From Methanothermus fervidus DSM 2088 (GTDB taxonomy: Archaea; Methanobacteriota; Methanobacteria; DSM-2088; Methanothermaceae): a stretch of 64,000 bases of DNA. Position 1 is the first letter of the stretch; each line of letters begins with the position of its first letter. Below, piece after piece: positions 38,498-47,875 of the stretch. The position numbers were made by a program, and so were the translations under genes. The notes under the pieces are model-generated. The model worked only from the letters and a program-made list of their open reading frames with translations, had not been told where the DNA came from and did no database searches. The stretch is taken from positions 32,001 through 96,000 of the forward strand of contig CP002278.1 of assembly GCA_000166095.1 (NCBI GenBank). The letters run 5' to 3'.

Positions 38498-39379
38498 ATG
38501 GAAATAAATAAAATAAAATGTGGAAAATTTAGTTTTAATGTTCCTAATTTTGACTTAAAATTAACAATGTTCAGTGGCCAGACTTCACAACCGCCTTGGA
38601 AACACAAAAATGATTATTATCAAGAGTTAATTTTTATTGAGGATAAACCATGTTTGATAAAAGTAAGACAAAAAAACAATCATTTAGAAGTTAAATATGA
38701 GACAGATACAAAAGTATCTCCCCAAGATATTAAAAAAACTATAAAATATATATTTGATTTAGAATTTAATTTGGATAAATTTTATTTTAATTTTACACAA
38801 AATGATTCAATATTTTCAAGAATTGTTGAAAAATACAATGGATTAAGACTTTTTCTTGCACATAATAAATATGAATGCATAATTTCATCAATTACGTCTG
38901 CAAATAATTCAATCTCAAAATGGACACGTTCAATATTGAGAATTAAAGAAAAATTAGGAAGAAAATATGTTTTTCCATCTTCTGAGGAGATGTACTATTT
39001 TCCTGATCCAGAAACAGTCTTAGAAAATAAAGATAAACTTAAGTATTGTGGAGTTGGTTATAGGTATAAATATATTGTTGAGACTACAAAAATTTTGTAT
39101 GAGAATTTATCTATTGATGAAGTTAATAAGATGGAATATGATGAAGCTTTTGAAACATTACTTGAGTTACCTGGTGTAGGTCCGAAGGTAGCTGATTGTA
39201 TTCTTTTATATGGATTTAGGAGATATGAAGCATTTCCAGTAGATATATGGATAACAAGGGCAATCAAAGATCTTTTTGGTGTATCTAAAGATATAAGAGA
39301 ATTTGGACAATCAAAATTTGGTAAATATGCTGGATATGCACAACTCTACCTATACCAATATATACGGCACAAAAAATGA
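38498..39379 (+). CDS. ogg: 8-oxoguanine DNA glycosylase (OGG1-type)
   Basis: 293 residues. The N-terminal beta domain includes FSGQTSQPPW. The helix-hairpin-helix/GPD region LLELPGVGPKVADCILLYG carries the catalytic Lys, and EAFPVDIWITRAI carries the catalytic Asp. It removes 8-oxoguanine and nicks the strand. It starts one base after hisF and overlaps the next gene by 4 bases. Confidence 0.9.
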   Translation: MEINKIKCGKFSFNVPNFDLKLTMFSGQTSQPPWKHKNDYYQELIFIEDKPCLIKVRQKNNHLEVKYETDTKVSPQDIKKTIKYIFDLEFNLDKFYFNFTQNDSIFSRIVEKYNGLRLFLAHNKYECIISSITSANNSISKWTRSILRIKEKLGRKYVFPSSEEMYYFPDPETVLENKDKLKYCGVGYRYKYIVETTKILYENLSIDEVNKMEYDEAFETLLELPGVGPKVADCILLYGFRRYEAFPVDIWITRAIKDLFGVSKDIREFGQSKFGKYAGYAQLYLYQYIRHKK

Positions 39380-39948
39380 AATTTCAAAAAAATTTTAAAA
39401 ATTTTGAAAAATTTGTTAAAAAAACATATGAAAAATCTTTAAACATTCTTGAGAAGAAGTATTGTTGGAAATGTCCACAGAAAACAACAAGCCATATTAT
39501 TAAATGTAGAGAAGTGGAAATATACCAAAGACTTTATAAATCTTTTAAAAATGCTTTAAATGAATTTTTAATAAATAATTATTCTAAAGAAAATATTAAA
39601 AGAATAAAATCACGTTTATTCCAGAAGATTTCTAAAGAATTTTTAACATTGGTAAAAATTGATGAAAATTCTGATTATTTCGCTGGTAGCTGGATTATTC
39701 TTCGGAGAAACTCACGTGTAATCAAAAAAGGTGACCTAATTTTGTACAAAACTAACTCTGGTTTTAAAATGTCTAAAGTTCTTAGGAAATATTGTGAAGA
39801 TAACCTGGACTACATAGATGTTGGAGACAAAAAACTGCTTAATTATGAAATCTATGGTAAAATAGAGAAAATAATAGAACCTAATGATGATTTATATCCA
39901 ATTTTTGAAAATATTTCTGCACCCATAGTTCTAAAATTGACTTCCTAG
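39376..39948 (+). CDS. Hypothetical protein with CxxC segment and peptidase-S24/S26-like tail
   Basis: 190 residues, not recognised. The N-terminal third is Lys-rich and helical, with KYCWKCPQKTTSHIIKC, a possible metal site of three cysteines and a histidine. The C-terminal part (IKKGDLILYKTNSGFKMSKVLRKY ... YEIYGKIEKII) resembles the beta-rich fold of LexA-like and signal-peptidase-like domains, but no Ser-Lys or Ser-His dyad is evident. It overlaps ogg by 4 bases, so it is co-expressed with that repair gene. Confidence 0.55.
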   Translation: MKFQKNFKNFEKFVKKTYEKSLNILEKKYCWKCPQKTTSHIIKCREVEIYQRLYKSFKNALNEFLINNYSKENIKRIKSRLFQKISKEFLTLVKIDENSDYFAGSWIILRRNSRVIKKGDLILYKTNSGFKMSKVLRKYCEDNLDYIDVGDKKLLNYEIYGKIEKIIEPNDDLYPIFENISAPIVLKLTS

Positions 39949-39950
39949 AC

Positions 39951-40454
39951 TTATAATCTCAAAATAACTTCTTCCTCTTCAAAAGCCCCTGGATCCTTCT
40001 CTATGCATTCCTTAACCTTTTCCTTTATCTGATCAGCATCCTCAACATCTATCAAATCAACAATCTCAACCTGTTTCTGGAATCTCTCCAATGCTTCCTC
40101 TGGTAAATTCTCTATGTAAGGTATTGCTCCCTTTGCACCAATTATCTTCCTTTTATCATCGACACCATTCTTATGTAACGCTTTCATACTCTGTCCAACA
40201 ATGTGCCCTTGAACCTCTGAACCACATAAAACTAGGAATCTTATGTTTGGATTTGAGATTATATTTGCTATTACCTTCTCTATTCCTAAATTCTCTGTCT
40301 TGCAAGGCCCAGCTATTGCAGCTCCTGCATCTATTGGTATATCTTCTATATGTGATGCTAATGTTACTGCTGCAACAGGACTTTCAGGATCTCCAACAAT
40401 ATAATCTCCACTAACTACTGGCCATCCTTCTGCTGGTTCTTTTTTCTTTACCAT
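39951..40454 (-). CDS. Soluble MtrA homologue (corrinoid-binding, no membrane helix)
   Basis: 167 residues closely resembling the cytoplasmic domain of MtrA, the corrinoid subunit of tetrahydromethanopterin:coenzyme M methyltransferase: [21 protein letters not shown]-type start, [34 protein letters not shown], and [11 protein letters not shown] with the histidine that ligates cobalt in MtrA. The C-terminal linker and membrane helix of true MtrA are absent; the protein ends at EEEEVILRL. No other mtr gene is nearby. It has its own AAGGAGGTGAAAAAAT leader. A second methyl-carrier role is possible but unproven. Confidence 0.85.
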   Translation of the reverse strand: MVKKKEPAEGWPVVSGDYIVGDPESPVAAVTLASHIEDIPIDAGAAIAGPCKTENLGIEKVIANIISNPNIRFLVLCGSEVQGHIVGQSMKALHKNGVDDKRKIIGAKGAIPYIENLPEEALERFQKQVEIVDLIDVEDADQIKEKVKECIEKDPGAFEEEEVILRL

Positions 40455-40582
40455 ATTTTTTCACCTCCTTCTTCTTTTGTTTAATTATTTGTTCATTAAT
40501 TATTAAATTGTTTTCTATTTTTCAATTTATTATGATAAATTTAAAAAAAGTTTATTAAAAATCAATTATTTGTTTAAAAAAG

Positions 40583-41527
40583 TTATTTAAATAACCAAGG
40601 TTCCATTAATACAGCCTTACATTCATGTTTAAATTTACATTTTCCACAATTTCTAGGCATTGGACATCCTATTTTTTTAACATATTCGTCTATGTTTTTC
40701 ATTTCCTTTGGATAGTATCCTGAATAATTTACATTTTTTAAACCAATTTCTTTGCATTTTTTAACCAATTTTTCCATAAGTTTTTTACTTGGACCTGCAT
40801 GATAATACAAAACAAAATTTGGTCTAAATCCTATCAATTTATAATTTAATGAAGGATCAATGTCTTTGATAAATTCTGCTATTTTTAAAACTTGTGAATC
40901 AGTAATTTTAGGAATAACAACAGATCTAAAAACTCTTATTTTTTCTGGATGATTTTTTGCAAGATATTCTGCATTTCTGAGTACAGGATCTACAGGAGCG
41001 CCAGTTAAGTTTTGATGTATGTCGTTGTCAAAGGCTTTTATCTCAAAATTTATGAAAGATGCAATTTTTACCAATTTTTTAAAAGTTTTCTTAGTTGCAA
41101 ATCCATTCGTTGCAAAACCAATTCTTAAATTTTCTTTTTCTTCTGTTACATATTTTATGACTTCCTCTATGTATGGAAGATGTATCGAGGGTTCACCACC
41201 TGTGAAACTAATTCCAGAAACTCCTATTTTTTTAGCTATTTTACTTTCTAATTGTCTTAAAATTTCCTTACCTAATTTCTCAGGTTCTACATAACCCCTA
41301 TATATCCAACCAGTGTCAGGATATTGTGAAATTCTATAAGCATTACAATAAAAACATCTAAATGAGCATCCAAGGAAAGTTATAGCATATGTTTTTAAAA
41401 GATACGTAATGCTTGTGTATGCAATTTCTGGTAATGTGCTTCTACAAACGCCTCTTTCACCTTTTATTCTATTTACACCACATTTCCATTCACAAAGTTT
41501 GCAATTTTTAAATTCTTTTAAATTCAT
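40583..41527 (-). CDS. Radical SAM protein, glycyl-radical-activase/PflA-like
   Basis: About 314 residues from the ATG at 41527, preceded by GAGGGAA; the frame opens at a TTG nine bases upstream. N-terminal cysteines (CKLCEWKCGVNRIKGERGVC) precede the radical SAM cluster CSFRCFYC. GISFTGGEPSIHLPYIEEVI is the SAM-binding GGEP motif. A C-terminal cluster CPMPRNCGKCKFKHEC could hold another Fe-S centre. The family is often labelled pyruvate-formate-lyase activating enzyme, but no glycyl radical enzyme is encoded nearby. Function unknown. Confidence 0.75.
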   Translation of the reverse strand: MNLKEFKNCKLCEWKCGVNRIKGERGVCRSTLPEIAYTSITYLLKTYAITFLGCSFRCFYCNAYRISQYPDTGWIYRGYVEPEKLGKEILRQLESKIAKKIGVSGISFTGGEPSIHLPYIEEVIKYVTEEKENLRIGFATNGFATKKTFKKLVKIASFINFEIKAFDNDIHQNLTGAPVDPVLRNAEYLAKNHPEKIRVFRSVVIPKITDSQVLKIAEFIKDIDPSLNYKLIGFRPNFVLYYHAGPSKKLMEKLVKKCKEIGLKNVNYSGYYPKEMKNIDEYVKKIGCPMPRNCGKCKFKHECKAVLMEPWLFK

Positions 41528-41759
41528 TTCCCTCAATAAAAAAATTATTTTAAAACAAAATCTATTGTTTGTGATAAAAAATATTTAATTATTATTATTG
41601 TTATTAATGTTTGGAACTATTGTAGGTTCTGTGTAGTAATACAATTTTATTTAACGTGTTTGTTTTTCATCAATATTCCAAAATACAACAAATTCTGTTG
41701 AAAAAAGCATGACTAGTTATTTCATTAAAAATAAAATTAAAACAAAAAAATTTAAAAGT

Positions 41760-43643
41760 TTAATCTTCTAATGTAGATGTATCTCCTAACTCTTCACCTA
41801 ACTCTTTAGCTCTTAATATCCTCCTCATGACTTTACCGCTTCTAGTTTTAGGTAATTTATCAACTTGTTCCATTTCGCCAATAACTGCTATTGGTCCAAT
41901 TTCATGTTTCACATGTTCTTTTATTTTTTCCATTAAATTGACATCTAATTTCTTACCATTTTTTAAAACTAAAAATGCTTTGATGACATTGCCCTTAATT
42001 GGATCAGGTTTACCAATTACTGCAGCCTCTGCAACATCAGGATGTGAAATTAACGCAGATTCGACTTCTGCAGTTCCAATTCTATGTCCAGAAATATTTA
42101 TAACATCATCTGACCTTCCTAAAATCCAGAAGTAACTATCTTTATCTTTTTTCCCCACATCTGTTGCCAAATAATAACCTGGAATAGTTTCCCAATATTC
42201 TCTATACCTTTTTTCGTCTTTATAAATGGTTCTCATCATTGCTGGCCAAGGCTTTTTTATGACAACATAACCTTTTTCTCCAGGTTTCACAGGATCGCCA
42301 TTCTTATTTACAATGTCTGCATCAATGCCAGGAAGAGGTTTTGTTACAGATCCTGGTTTTAATGGTGCAGTTGGCAATGGAGATATCATGTGCATTCCTG
42401 TTTCTGTTTGCCACCAAGTATCCATTATTGGACATCTTTCATTACCAATAACTTTGTAATACCATAACCAAGTTTCAGGATCAATGGGTTCTCCAACAGT
42501 GCCAAGAATTTTTAAAGTAGAAAGATTGTATTTTTTTGGATGCCTATCACCAAACCTTCGAAGATGTCTCAATGCTGTTGGAGCTGTATAAAATTTTGTT
42601 ACACCGTATTTTTCAATTATTCTCCACCATATTGCAGGATCTGGATAATCAGGTGCTCCTTCATATATTATAGTTGTTGTTCCAAGTAGTAAAGGACCAT
42701 ATACTATATAACTATGCCCTGTTATCCATCCTATGTCTGCTGTACAGAAATAGAGATCATCATCATGAATATCAAATACCATTTTGAGTGTGCTGCTTAC
42801 ACCTACCATATATCCACCGACTGTATGTAGAACACCCTTTGGTTTACCAGTGCTTCCTGAAGTATAGAGGATAAACAATGGATCCTCTGCATCCATTTTT
42901 TCTGGAGGACATTCTGAATCTTCACCTTCTATTAATTTATCATAGAAAAATTCCCTACCTGTTAATTCTGAGATTTTTACAGGTACATTAGCATGATTTA
43001 CAACTACTATGGTTTCAACACTAGGACATTTTGCTACAGCTTCATCCACATTATCTTTAAGTTTTATAATCCTTCCTCGTCTAAATGTAGCATCAGCAGT
43101 TATTACTACTTTTGCATTTGTTTCTCTTATTCTTTCTTCTAATGCTCCTACACTTAATCCTGAAAACACTACTGTATGAATTGCACCTATCTTTGCACAA
43201 GCTAACATCGATATAACTAATTCAGGGCACATTGGTAGATATAAACAAACTACATCGCCTTTTTTCACACCAAGTCTTTTTAAGGCATTTGCCATTTTAT
43301 TTACTTCTGTGTATAACTCATAATACGTTAGTTTCCGTTCTTTTTCTTTTTCACTAGTGTAAATAATTGCAACTTTGTTTCTTTTTCCAGTTTTTATCCA
43401 TCTGTCTACAGCATTATATGTGATATTTGTTTTACCATTCACAAACCATTTATAAAAAGGTTTATTGCTGTCATCCAATACCATGTCCCATTTTTTAAAC
43501 CATTTAAAATCTTTAGCCTTTTTCTTCCAATATTCTTCAATGTCTTTTCCTTTTTCAATCTCTTTTTCCCAATCCTTTACATGTGCTCTTTTTACAATTT
43601 CTTCTGGTGGTTCTATTATCATGTCTTCAAAATTTTCTTTCAT
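41760..43643 (-). CDS. acs: Acetyl-CoA synthetase (AMP-forming)
   Basis: About 627 residues from the ATG at 43643, which is preceded by GGTGG at good spacing; an ATG at 43655 is the alternative. It has the full Acs architecture: N-terminal cap [22 protein letters not shown]-loop [15 protein letters not shown] near residues 260-274, [31 protein letters not shown] and catalytic lysine in [15 protein letters not shown]. It allows use of acetate as a carbon source. Unlike the ligase at the left of the window, it has the acetate-specific long N-terminus and the WWQTETG motif. Confidence 0.95.
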   Translation of the reverse strand: MKENFEDMIIEPPEEIVKRAHVKDWEKEIEKGKDIEEYWKKKAKDFKWFKKWDMVLDDSNKPFYKWFVNGKTNITYNAVDRWIKTGKRNKVAIIYTSEKEKERKLTYYELYTEVNKMANALKRLGVKKGDVVCLYLPMCPELVISMLACAKIGAIHTVVFSGLSVGALEERIRETNAKVVITADATFRRGRIIKLKDNVDEAVAKCPSVETIVVVNHANVPVKISELTGREFFYDKLIEGEDSECPPEKMDAEDPLFILYTSGSTGKPKGVLHTVGGYMVGVSSTLKMVFDIHDDDLYFCTADIGWITGHSYIVYGPLLLGTTTIIYEGAPDYPDPAIWWRIIEKYGVTKFYTAPTALRHLRRFGDRHPKKYNLSTLKILGTVGEPIDPETWLWYYKVIGNERCPIMDTWWQTETGMHMISPLPTAPLKPGSVTKPLPGIDADIVNKNGDPVKPGEKGYVVIKKPWPAMMRTIYKDEKRYREYWETIPGYYLATDVGKKDKDSYFWILGRSDDVINISGHRIGTAEVESALISHPDVAEAAVIGKPDPIKGNVIKAFLVLKNGKKLDVNLMEKIKEHVKHEIGPIAVIGEMEQVDKLPKTRSGKVMRRILRAKELGEELGDTSTLED

Positions 43644-43743
43644 ACTTTCCACCATTTTTATTTCTATTGAAAATTGATATATATTAATTATGATAATTAT
43701 GAAAATAAAATTAAAATGTAATACTAATTAAGAAAAAATAAAA

Positions 43744-45333
43744 TTAGGAAGATTCCTCTTCTCCCTTTGATTTAAATGTTTCACTTGCCGCAATTACATC
43801 GTCAATTCTTAATATCATTTCTGCTGCTTCCGCTGCTGATTGTACTGCTTGCTTTTTAACTCTGTATGGTTCTATTACGCCCATTTCAAGCATGTCTATA
43901 ACTTCACCACTGAAAACATCAATTCCCATAGTTGTTGATTCTTCATGTGCAGCTCTCAAATCAACTAGTACATCAATACTATCCATACCTGCATTCTCTG
44001 CCAATGTCTTTGGAATTATTTCTAATGCATCTGCAAATGCTTGAATTGCTAATTGCTCTCTTCCACTTACTGTTTCTGCATAATCTCTTAATCTCTTTGC
44101 AAGCTCAACTTCAGGAGCTCCTCCACCAGCGACTATTTTCTTATCTTCTATGACTGCAGACACAACGCCTATAGCATCTTCCACTGCTCTTTCAACTTCA
44201 CTTACTACATGTTTAGTGCTACCTCTAAGAATTATAGAAACAGCTTTTGGATTTTTACAACCTTCAACAAATGTTAATATTTCATCAAATATTTTCTTTT
44301 CATAAACAACTTCTGCTTCGCCTAAATCATCTTCTGTTAAATCTCGAATGTCCATTACTATTTTTCCACCAGTAGCTTTCTCTAAGCGTTTCATATCTGT
44401 ATTTTTAACTCTTTTGAGTGCATATATTCCTTCTCTAGCTAAATAGTGTTGTGCTAAATCATCAATGCCTTTTTGACAGAATACAACATTTGCACCAACA
44501 TCTACTATTTTTTGAACCATCTCTTTTATCATTTCCTCTTCTTGTTCAATGAATTTTTGCATTTGTGATGGATCTGTAATTCTAATTTTTGCATCGATCT
44601 CTGTCTCCTTAACTTCTAAAGGATATTTTAACAATGCTATTTTTGCATTTTCAATTTTTTTAGGCATCAATGGAGATACCCTTCCTTTATCAATTGCAAG
44701 ACCGTCTACAATTTGGGAATCATCAACTGATGCTCCAGCTATTCTTTGGATGTGAATATAATCTTTATCAACTTCTCCATTCTCTTCCACTTGTTTTACA
44801 GCTTTAACAACTAACTCTGCTAGTGGTTTTCTAGCTTTCTCTGAACCTTTTCCAGTCATTGCTGTCATTGCAACCTTTAACAATGTTTCTTCATCATCTG
44901 CAGTTATTGCAATATCATCTAATATCTCCTGAGCTTTTTTAGCTGCTTTTCTGTAACCCATTGATATTATTGTAGGATGTATATCCATATCTAGTAAATC
45001 TTCTGCTTTCTTGAGTAACTCTCCAGCTAAAACAACGGCTGTTGTTGTACCGTCTCCAACCTCATCCTCTTGAGTTTTAGCAACCTCAACGAGCATTTTT
45101 GCTGCAGGATGCTCAATATCCATTTCCTTTAAAATTGTTACACCGTCATTTGTGACAACTATGTCTCCTAGAGAATCAACAAGCATCTTGTCCATTCCTT
45201 TAGGTCCTAATGTTGTCCTTATGGTCTCTCCTAATACTTTTCCTGCTAAAATGTTCATTCTTTGTGCGTCTCTACCTATGTATCTTTTTGTTTTTGCAGG
45301 TAAAATATATATGGGTGTATTTAGTCCTCTCAA
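43744..45333 (-). CDS. Thermosome (group II chaperonin) subunit A
   Basis: 529 residues. Equatorial motifs are [27 protein letters not shown] and [32 protein letters not shown] lies in the second equatorial segment. The start is TTG at 45333, with GGTGAT five bases upstream. Its N-terminal 526 bases (44761-45286) and a second 211-base block (43971-44181) are identical to thermosome B, while the apical region differs. It lacks the Gly/Glu-rich tail of thermosome B and ends SKGEEESS. It folds proteins in a double-ring complex, probably mixed with subunit B. Confidence 0.95.
   Translation of the reverse strand: MRGLNTPIYILPAKTKRYIGRDAQRMNILAGKVLGETIRTTLGPKGMDKMLVDSLGDIVVTNDGVTILKEMDIEHPAAKMLVEVAKTQEDEVGDGTTTAVVLAGELLKKAEDLLDMDIHPTIISMGYRKAAKKAQEILDDIAITADDEETLLKVAMTAMTGKGSEKARKPLAELVVKAVKQVEENGEVDKDYIHIQRIAGASVDDSQIVDGLAIDKGRVSPLMPKKIENAKIALLKYPLEVKETEIDAKIRITDPSQMQKFIEQEEEMIKEMVQKIVDVGANVVFCQKGIDDLAQHYLAREGIYALKRVKNTDMKRLEKATGGKIVMDIRDLTEDDLGEAEVVYEKKIFDEILTFVEGCKNPKAVSIILRGSTKHVVSEVERAVEDAIGVVSAVIEDKKIVAGGGAPEVELAKRLRDYAETVSGREQLAIQAFADALEIIPKTLAENAGMDSIDVLVDLRAAHEESTTMGIDVFSGEVIDMLEMGVIEPYRVKKQAVQSAAEAAEMILRIDDVIAASETFKSKGEEESS
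43971..44181 (-). repeat. 211-base block identical to 53005-53215 (thermosome gene conversion tract 2)
   Basis: Line-by-line reading shows no difference from GAAGATGCTATAGGCG to AGTATTGATG in the two thermosome genes. The block encodes the start of the second equatorial segment. Mismatches begin immediately on both sides. Confidence 0.85.
44761..45286 (-). repeat. 526-base block identical to 51900-52425 (thermosome gene conversion tract 1)
   Basis: Reverse-complementing this stretch line by line gives exactly the sequence of 51900-52425, from AAGATACATAGG to GAAGTTGATAAAGAT. It covers the first equatorial and intermediate segments. Divergence is immediate beyond both ends. Confidence 0.88.
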
Positions 45334-45433
45334 AAGATCACCTTTCCTTTTTTGTGAATTGTTTTAATAATTTCTCAATAAATCTAAAAAAATTTGATGT
45401 TAGATCTTTATGTTATTTGGATGCTAGCTCTTT

Positions 45434-46012
45434 CTATATAAAACTTTTGTTTTTTGCATCTGTTAACAAATTCCACTTAAATTCCCAAAAATATTTTTCT
45501 TCTTCTTTAGATGGTTTTAAATGCTCCATTTCATGAGAAATACCATATGCTACAGGGCCTTTAAAGGTTAATGGACCTCTTAATTTTTTTATTCTTATTT
45601 CATTACTCATAGGATCTAACTCAGCTTTTATTATTGTTTTACCGTCTATAGTAATTTTGTAGGGTCTTTTAACTAATTTTCTTTCTTTTTCATTTCCACA
45701 TTTTTCTAGACGATAAACTGTGCCTTCTTTACTTAATATTTTTGGATTTAGGAATAAATAGATTTTTTCTAAAGTATATCCTATTTTTTTATTTTCATCA
45801 TAACGAGTCACTTTTTCCTTCACAGCTATAGAACTTTCAGAATTTTTTACGACACTCCAGTCTCCACCAAAACGAATAGAAAAAATAAGAGGTAAGAAAC
45901 TTTCTTTGGGAATATTAAGTTCTTCTATTATTCTTTTTTCTTCCACAGCAAATTTTAACATTTTTTTAATATTAGAAACTTTCAATATATCACCTATTGT
46001 TTTTAAAATCAT
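45434..46012 (-). CDS. Divergent peptide deformylase-like protein
   Basis: 192 residues. The second half follows the deformylase order: [25 protein letters not shown] corresponds to the EGCLS...RP region and retains the metal-ligand cysteine, and [16 protein letters not shown] corresponds to QHExDHLxG with both histidines and the catalytic Glu. The N-terminal GxGxAAxQ motif is not evident. Archaea do not initiate with formyl-methionine, so classical deformylation is unlikely; another zinc- or iron-dependent amidase role is possible. It overlaps the cDPG synthetase gene by 23 bases. Confidence 0.5.
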
Positions 46013-47372
46013 CTATTGCCATTTCTACAACTTCAATAATTGCATCATCGATGTTTCCATAACTCTCATCTATAACTACAGGAATATTATCACAATATAC
46101 AACATCTAGACCAGCTTCTATAGCTACCCTAGTTGCAACGTCAACAGCTGCAGCCTTTAATTCCGTCAACATTAAATCTGCCTTGTTTATATATTTTTTT
46201 AAATCTCTACGTAATAATGGACGATTTGATAAATGTGGTGTGACACCTACCACATCGCATCCATATTTACTTTCTAGATAATTAACTAATTTCCCTACAA
46301 CAACTTTTGGTGCTGTAGTTGCAAATAACACTTTTTTACCTTCAACATTGCCTACTGGTTTAGGTCTAAATACAGTAGGAATAACATTTGCTGATGGATT
46401 TATTTCTTTTATAAATTTTTCTACCTTTTTAATTTTTTCTGTAGTTGCCATAGGTTCTTCACACATTGTTATTATGACAAGATCTGCTAATCCTATCCTA
46501 AATGGTCCAAAGAAATTGTTAATATTTATCATTGGCTGATTTGCACCAACTGTAACTATTTGCCTATTTGTTTTAACAGGAGGTATTGCTGCTCCACTAC
46601 CTTCCATTATAACAAAGTCAGAATCTAATTTATTGGCAATTTCAGCACCTCTTTTCACATTTGTTATGAATGTATCACCAAGCATTCCACCGCCACATCT
46701 TCTACATCCGACTGTAAGAATTCTACTCATTAATGCATCTTCCCAATGATCTGATGCTGCATGTACACCTTTATCAGCTTGTTCTAATAAATATTCAGCT
46801 GTTATTTCTATTTTATTTCCTTCTACTATTTCAGGTTCTCGTGGTCCTCCACGACCCATCGCAACTACACATGGATTGTATTTATGTTTATGAATGACTC
46901 TTGCAGCATATGCAGATACCGCAGTTTTTCCTATTCTTTTTCCAGTTCCTATAATTTTAATCGATGGCTTTTCTAACACATCATATTCTGTAAGTGGTTC
47001 AAATTTAAAATCAGCGCCCTGATATACAGCGCCTTCTTTTAGAACTATGGATGCTATTCTAAATCTTTTTGTATAATCTACAACAGGTTCATCACTTAAA
47101 TCCATAACTATATCAGCATTATATTTTTTTACACATTTTTTTATTACATCATATGGTATTTTTTTTGGATCAGGCCCAAAAAAAACTGGTTTTCCTAATT
47201 TTTCAGAATATTCTTTAGGATCTTCAATTTGGAGTTTTTCAGTTCCCCCAATGAATACTACAGCTACAACGTCTATATGTTCAAGATCATCCAATATTTC
47301 AATAGAATCTTTAACTACAGGAAAATAATGTTCACCATCTACTAAGCATATCATTTTTTTAGTTTCACCCAT
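45990..47372 (-). CDS. cpgS: Cyclic 2,3-diphosphoglycerate synthetase
   Basis: 460 residues. The N-terminal domain starts [45 protein letters not shown]-loop follows near residues 142-158 ([21 protein letters not shown]), then [28 protein letters not shown] and [12 protein letters not shown]. It matches the enzyme that cyclises 2,3-diphosphoglycerate with ATP; the product is the thermoprotectant of Methanothermus and relatives. AAGGAGG precedes the ATG. The promoter must lie in the divergent region that also holds a mobile-element relic. Confidence 0.9.
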
Positions 47373-47875
47373 TTTTATCCTCCTTAGCTTTGGTATAATT
47401 ATATTGTAATCGTGTTTTGATAAGTAAACTATTCCACAAAGTTTCTACCTCATCGAGGAAACTTGTCTGAGGCTATCTAATTTGTAGAAGATAGCCTTGG
47501 GCAGAGGTATTATCCAGACAGATTATTAAGGCTGTCTCTCCCTCTCATTTTTATTCACATATTGATATATTTAATAATCTCTATCTTATTTTTCATGGCT
47601 TAGCGTTATAACGTTTCTTTTGGATTTACTTCCGAATACTGGCTTTTAGCTTTGTATTAATAAGTGAAGGAATTTACCGAAAGGCATCCAAAAATTTGAG
47701 TAAATTATGATTTTTTAACTATATTTCTTCTTATCTTAAGTTATATATTATTGAATAACTATAAATGCTTTTCAGCTCTCACCTCCACACGTTCGCATGG
47801 AGATTTCTCGCCGATAGAATTTAAATGAAAATTGTCATTAATAATGATTGAAGATAATTTTCTGGAGGTCTAAAA
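47373..47875. other. Divergent intergenic region occupied by the second mobile-element relic
   Basis: 503 bases between cpgS and ilvD contain no coding frame. Most is the element at 47420-47827. The left flank (47395-47420) carries a TATA-like TATAATTATATTG for cpgS. The right flank (47827-47875) leads into GGAGGTC, the Shine-Dalgarno sequence of ilvD. Confidence 0.5.
47420..47827 (-). mobile_element. Non-coding IS200/IS605-like relic, copy 2
   Basis: This ~400-base copy shares three ordered blocks with 32565-32906. On the minus strand its 5' side has the hairpin 47783-47787/47798-47802. Its 3' side has a string of hairpins: 47516-47521/47532-47537, 47470-47478/47489-47497 (9 bp, perfect) and 47439-47445/47458-47464 (7 bp). 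It then ends GTGGAATAGTTTAC. That 3' side resembles the right end of IS605-type elements, from which TnpB guide (omega) RNA is made. No transposase or tnpB frame remains. Confidence 0.5.

Noticed and set aside
41686-41700. Palindrome CAACA-AATTC-TGTTG between acs and the radical SAM gene
   Set aside because: Only 5-bp arms, about 160 bases from the nearest start codon; too weak to call an operator.
47440-47560. RNase P or SRP RNA, suggested by the GAGGAAAC segment and successive hairpins
   Set aside because: The conserved RNase P blocks and SRP helix 8 motifs are missing, and the element has a second copy at 32.6 kb, which does not fit a single-copy housekeeping RNA.
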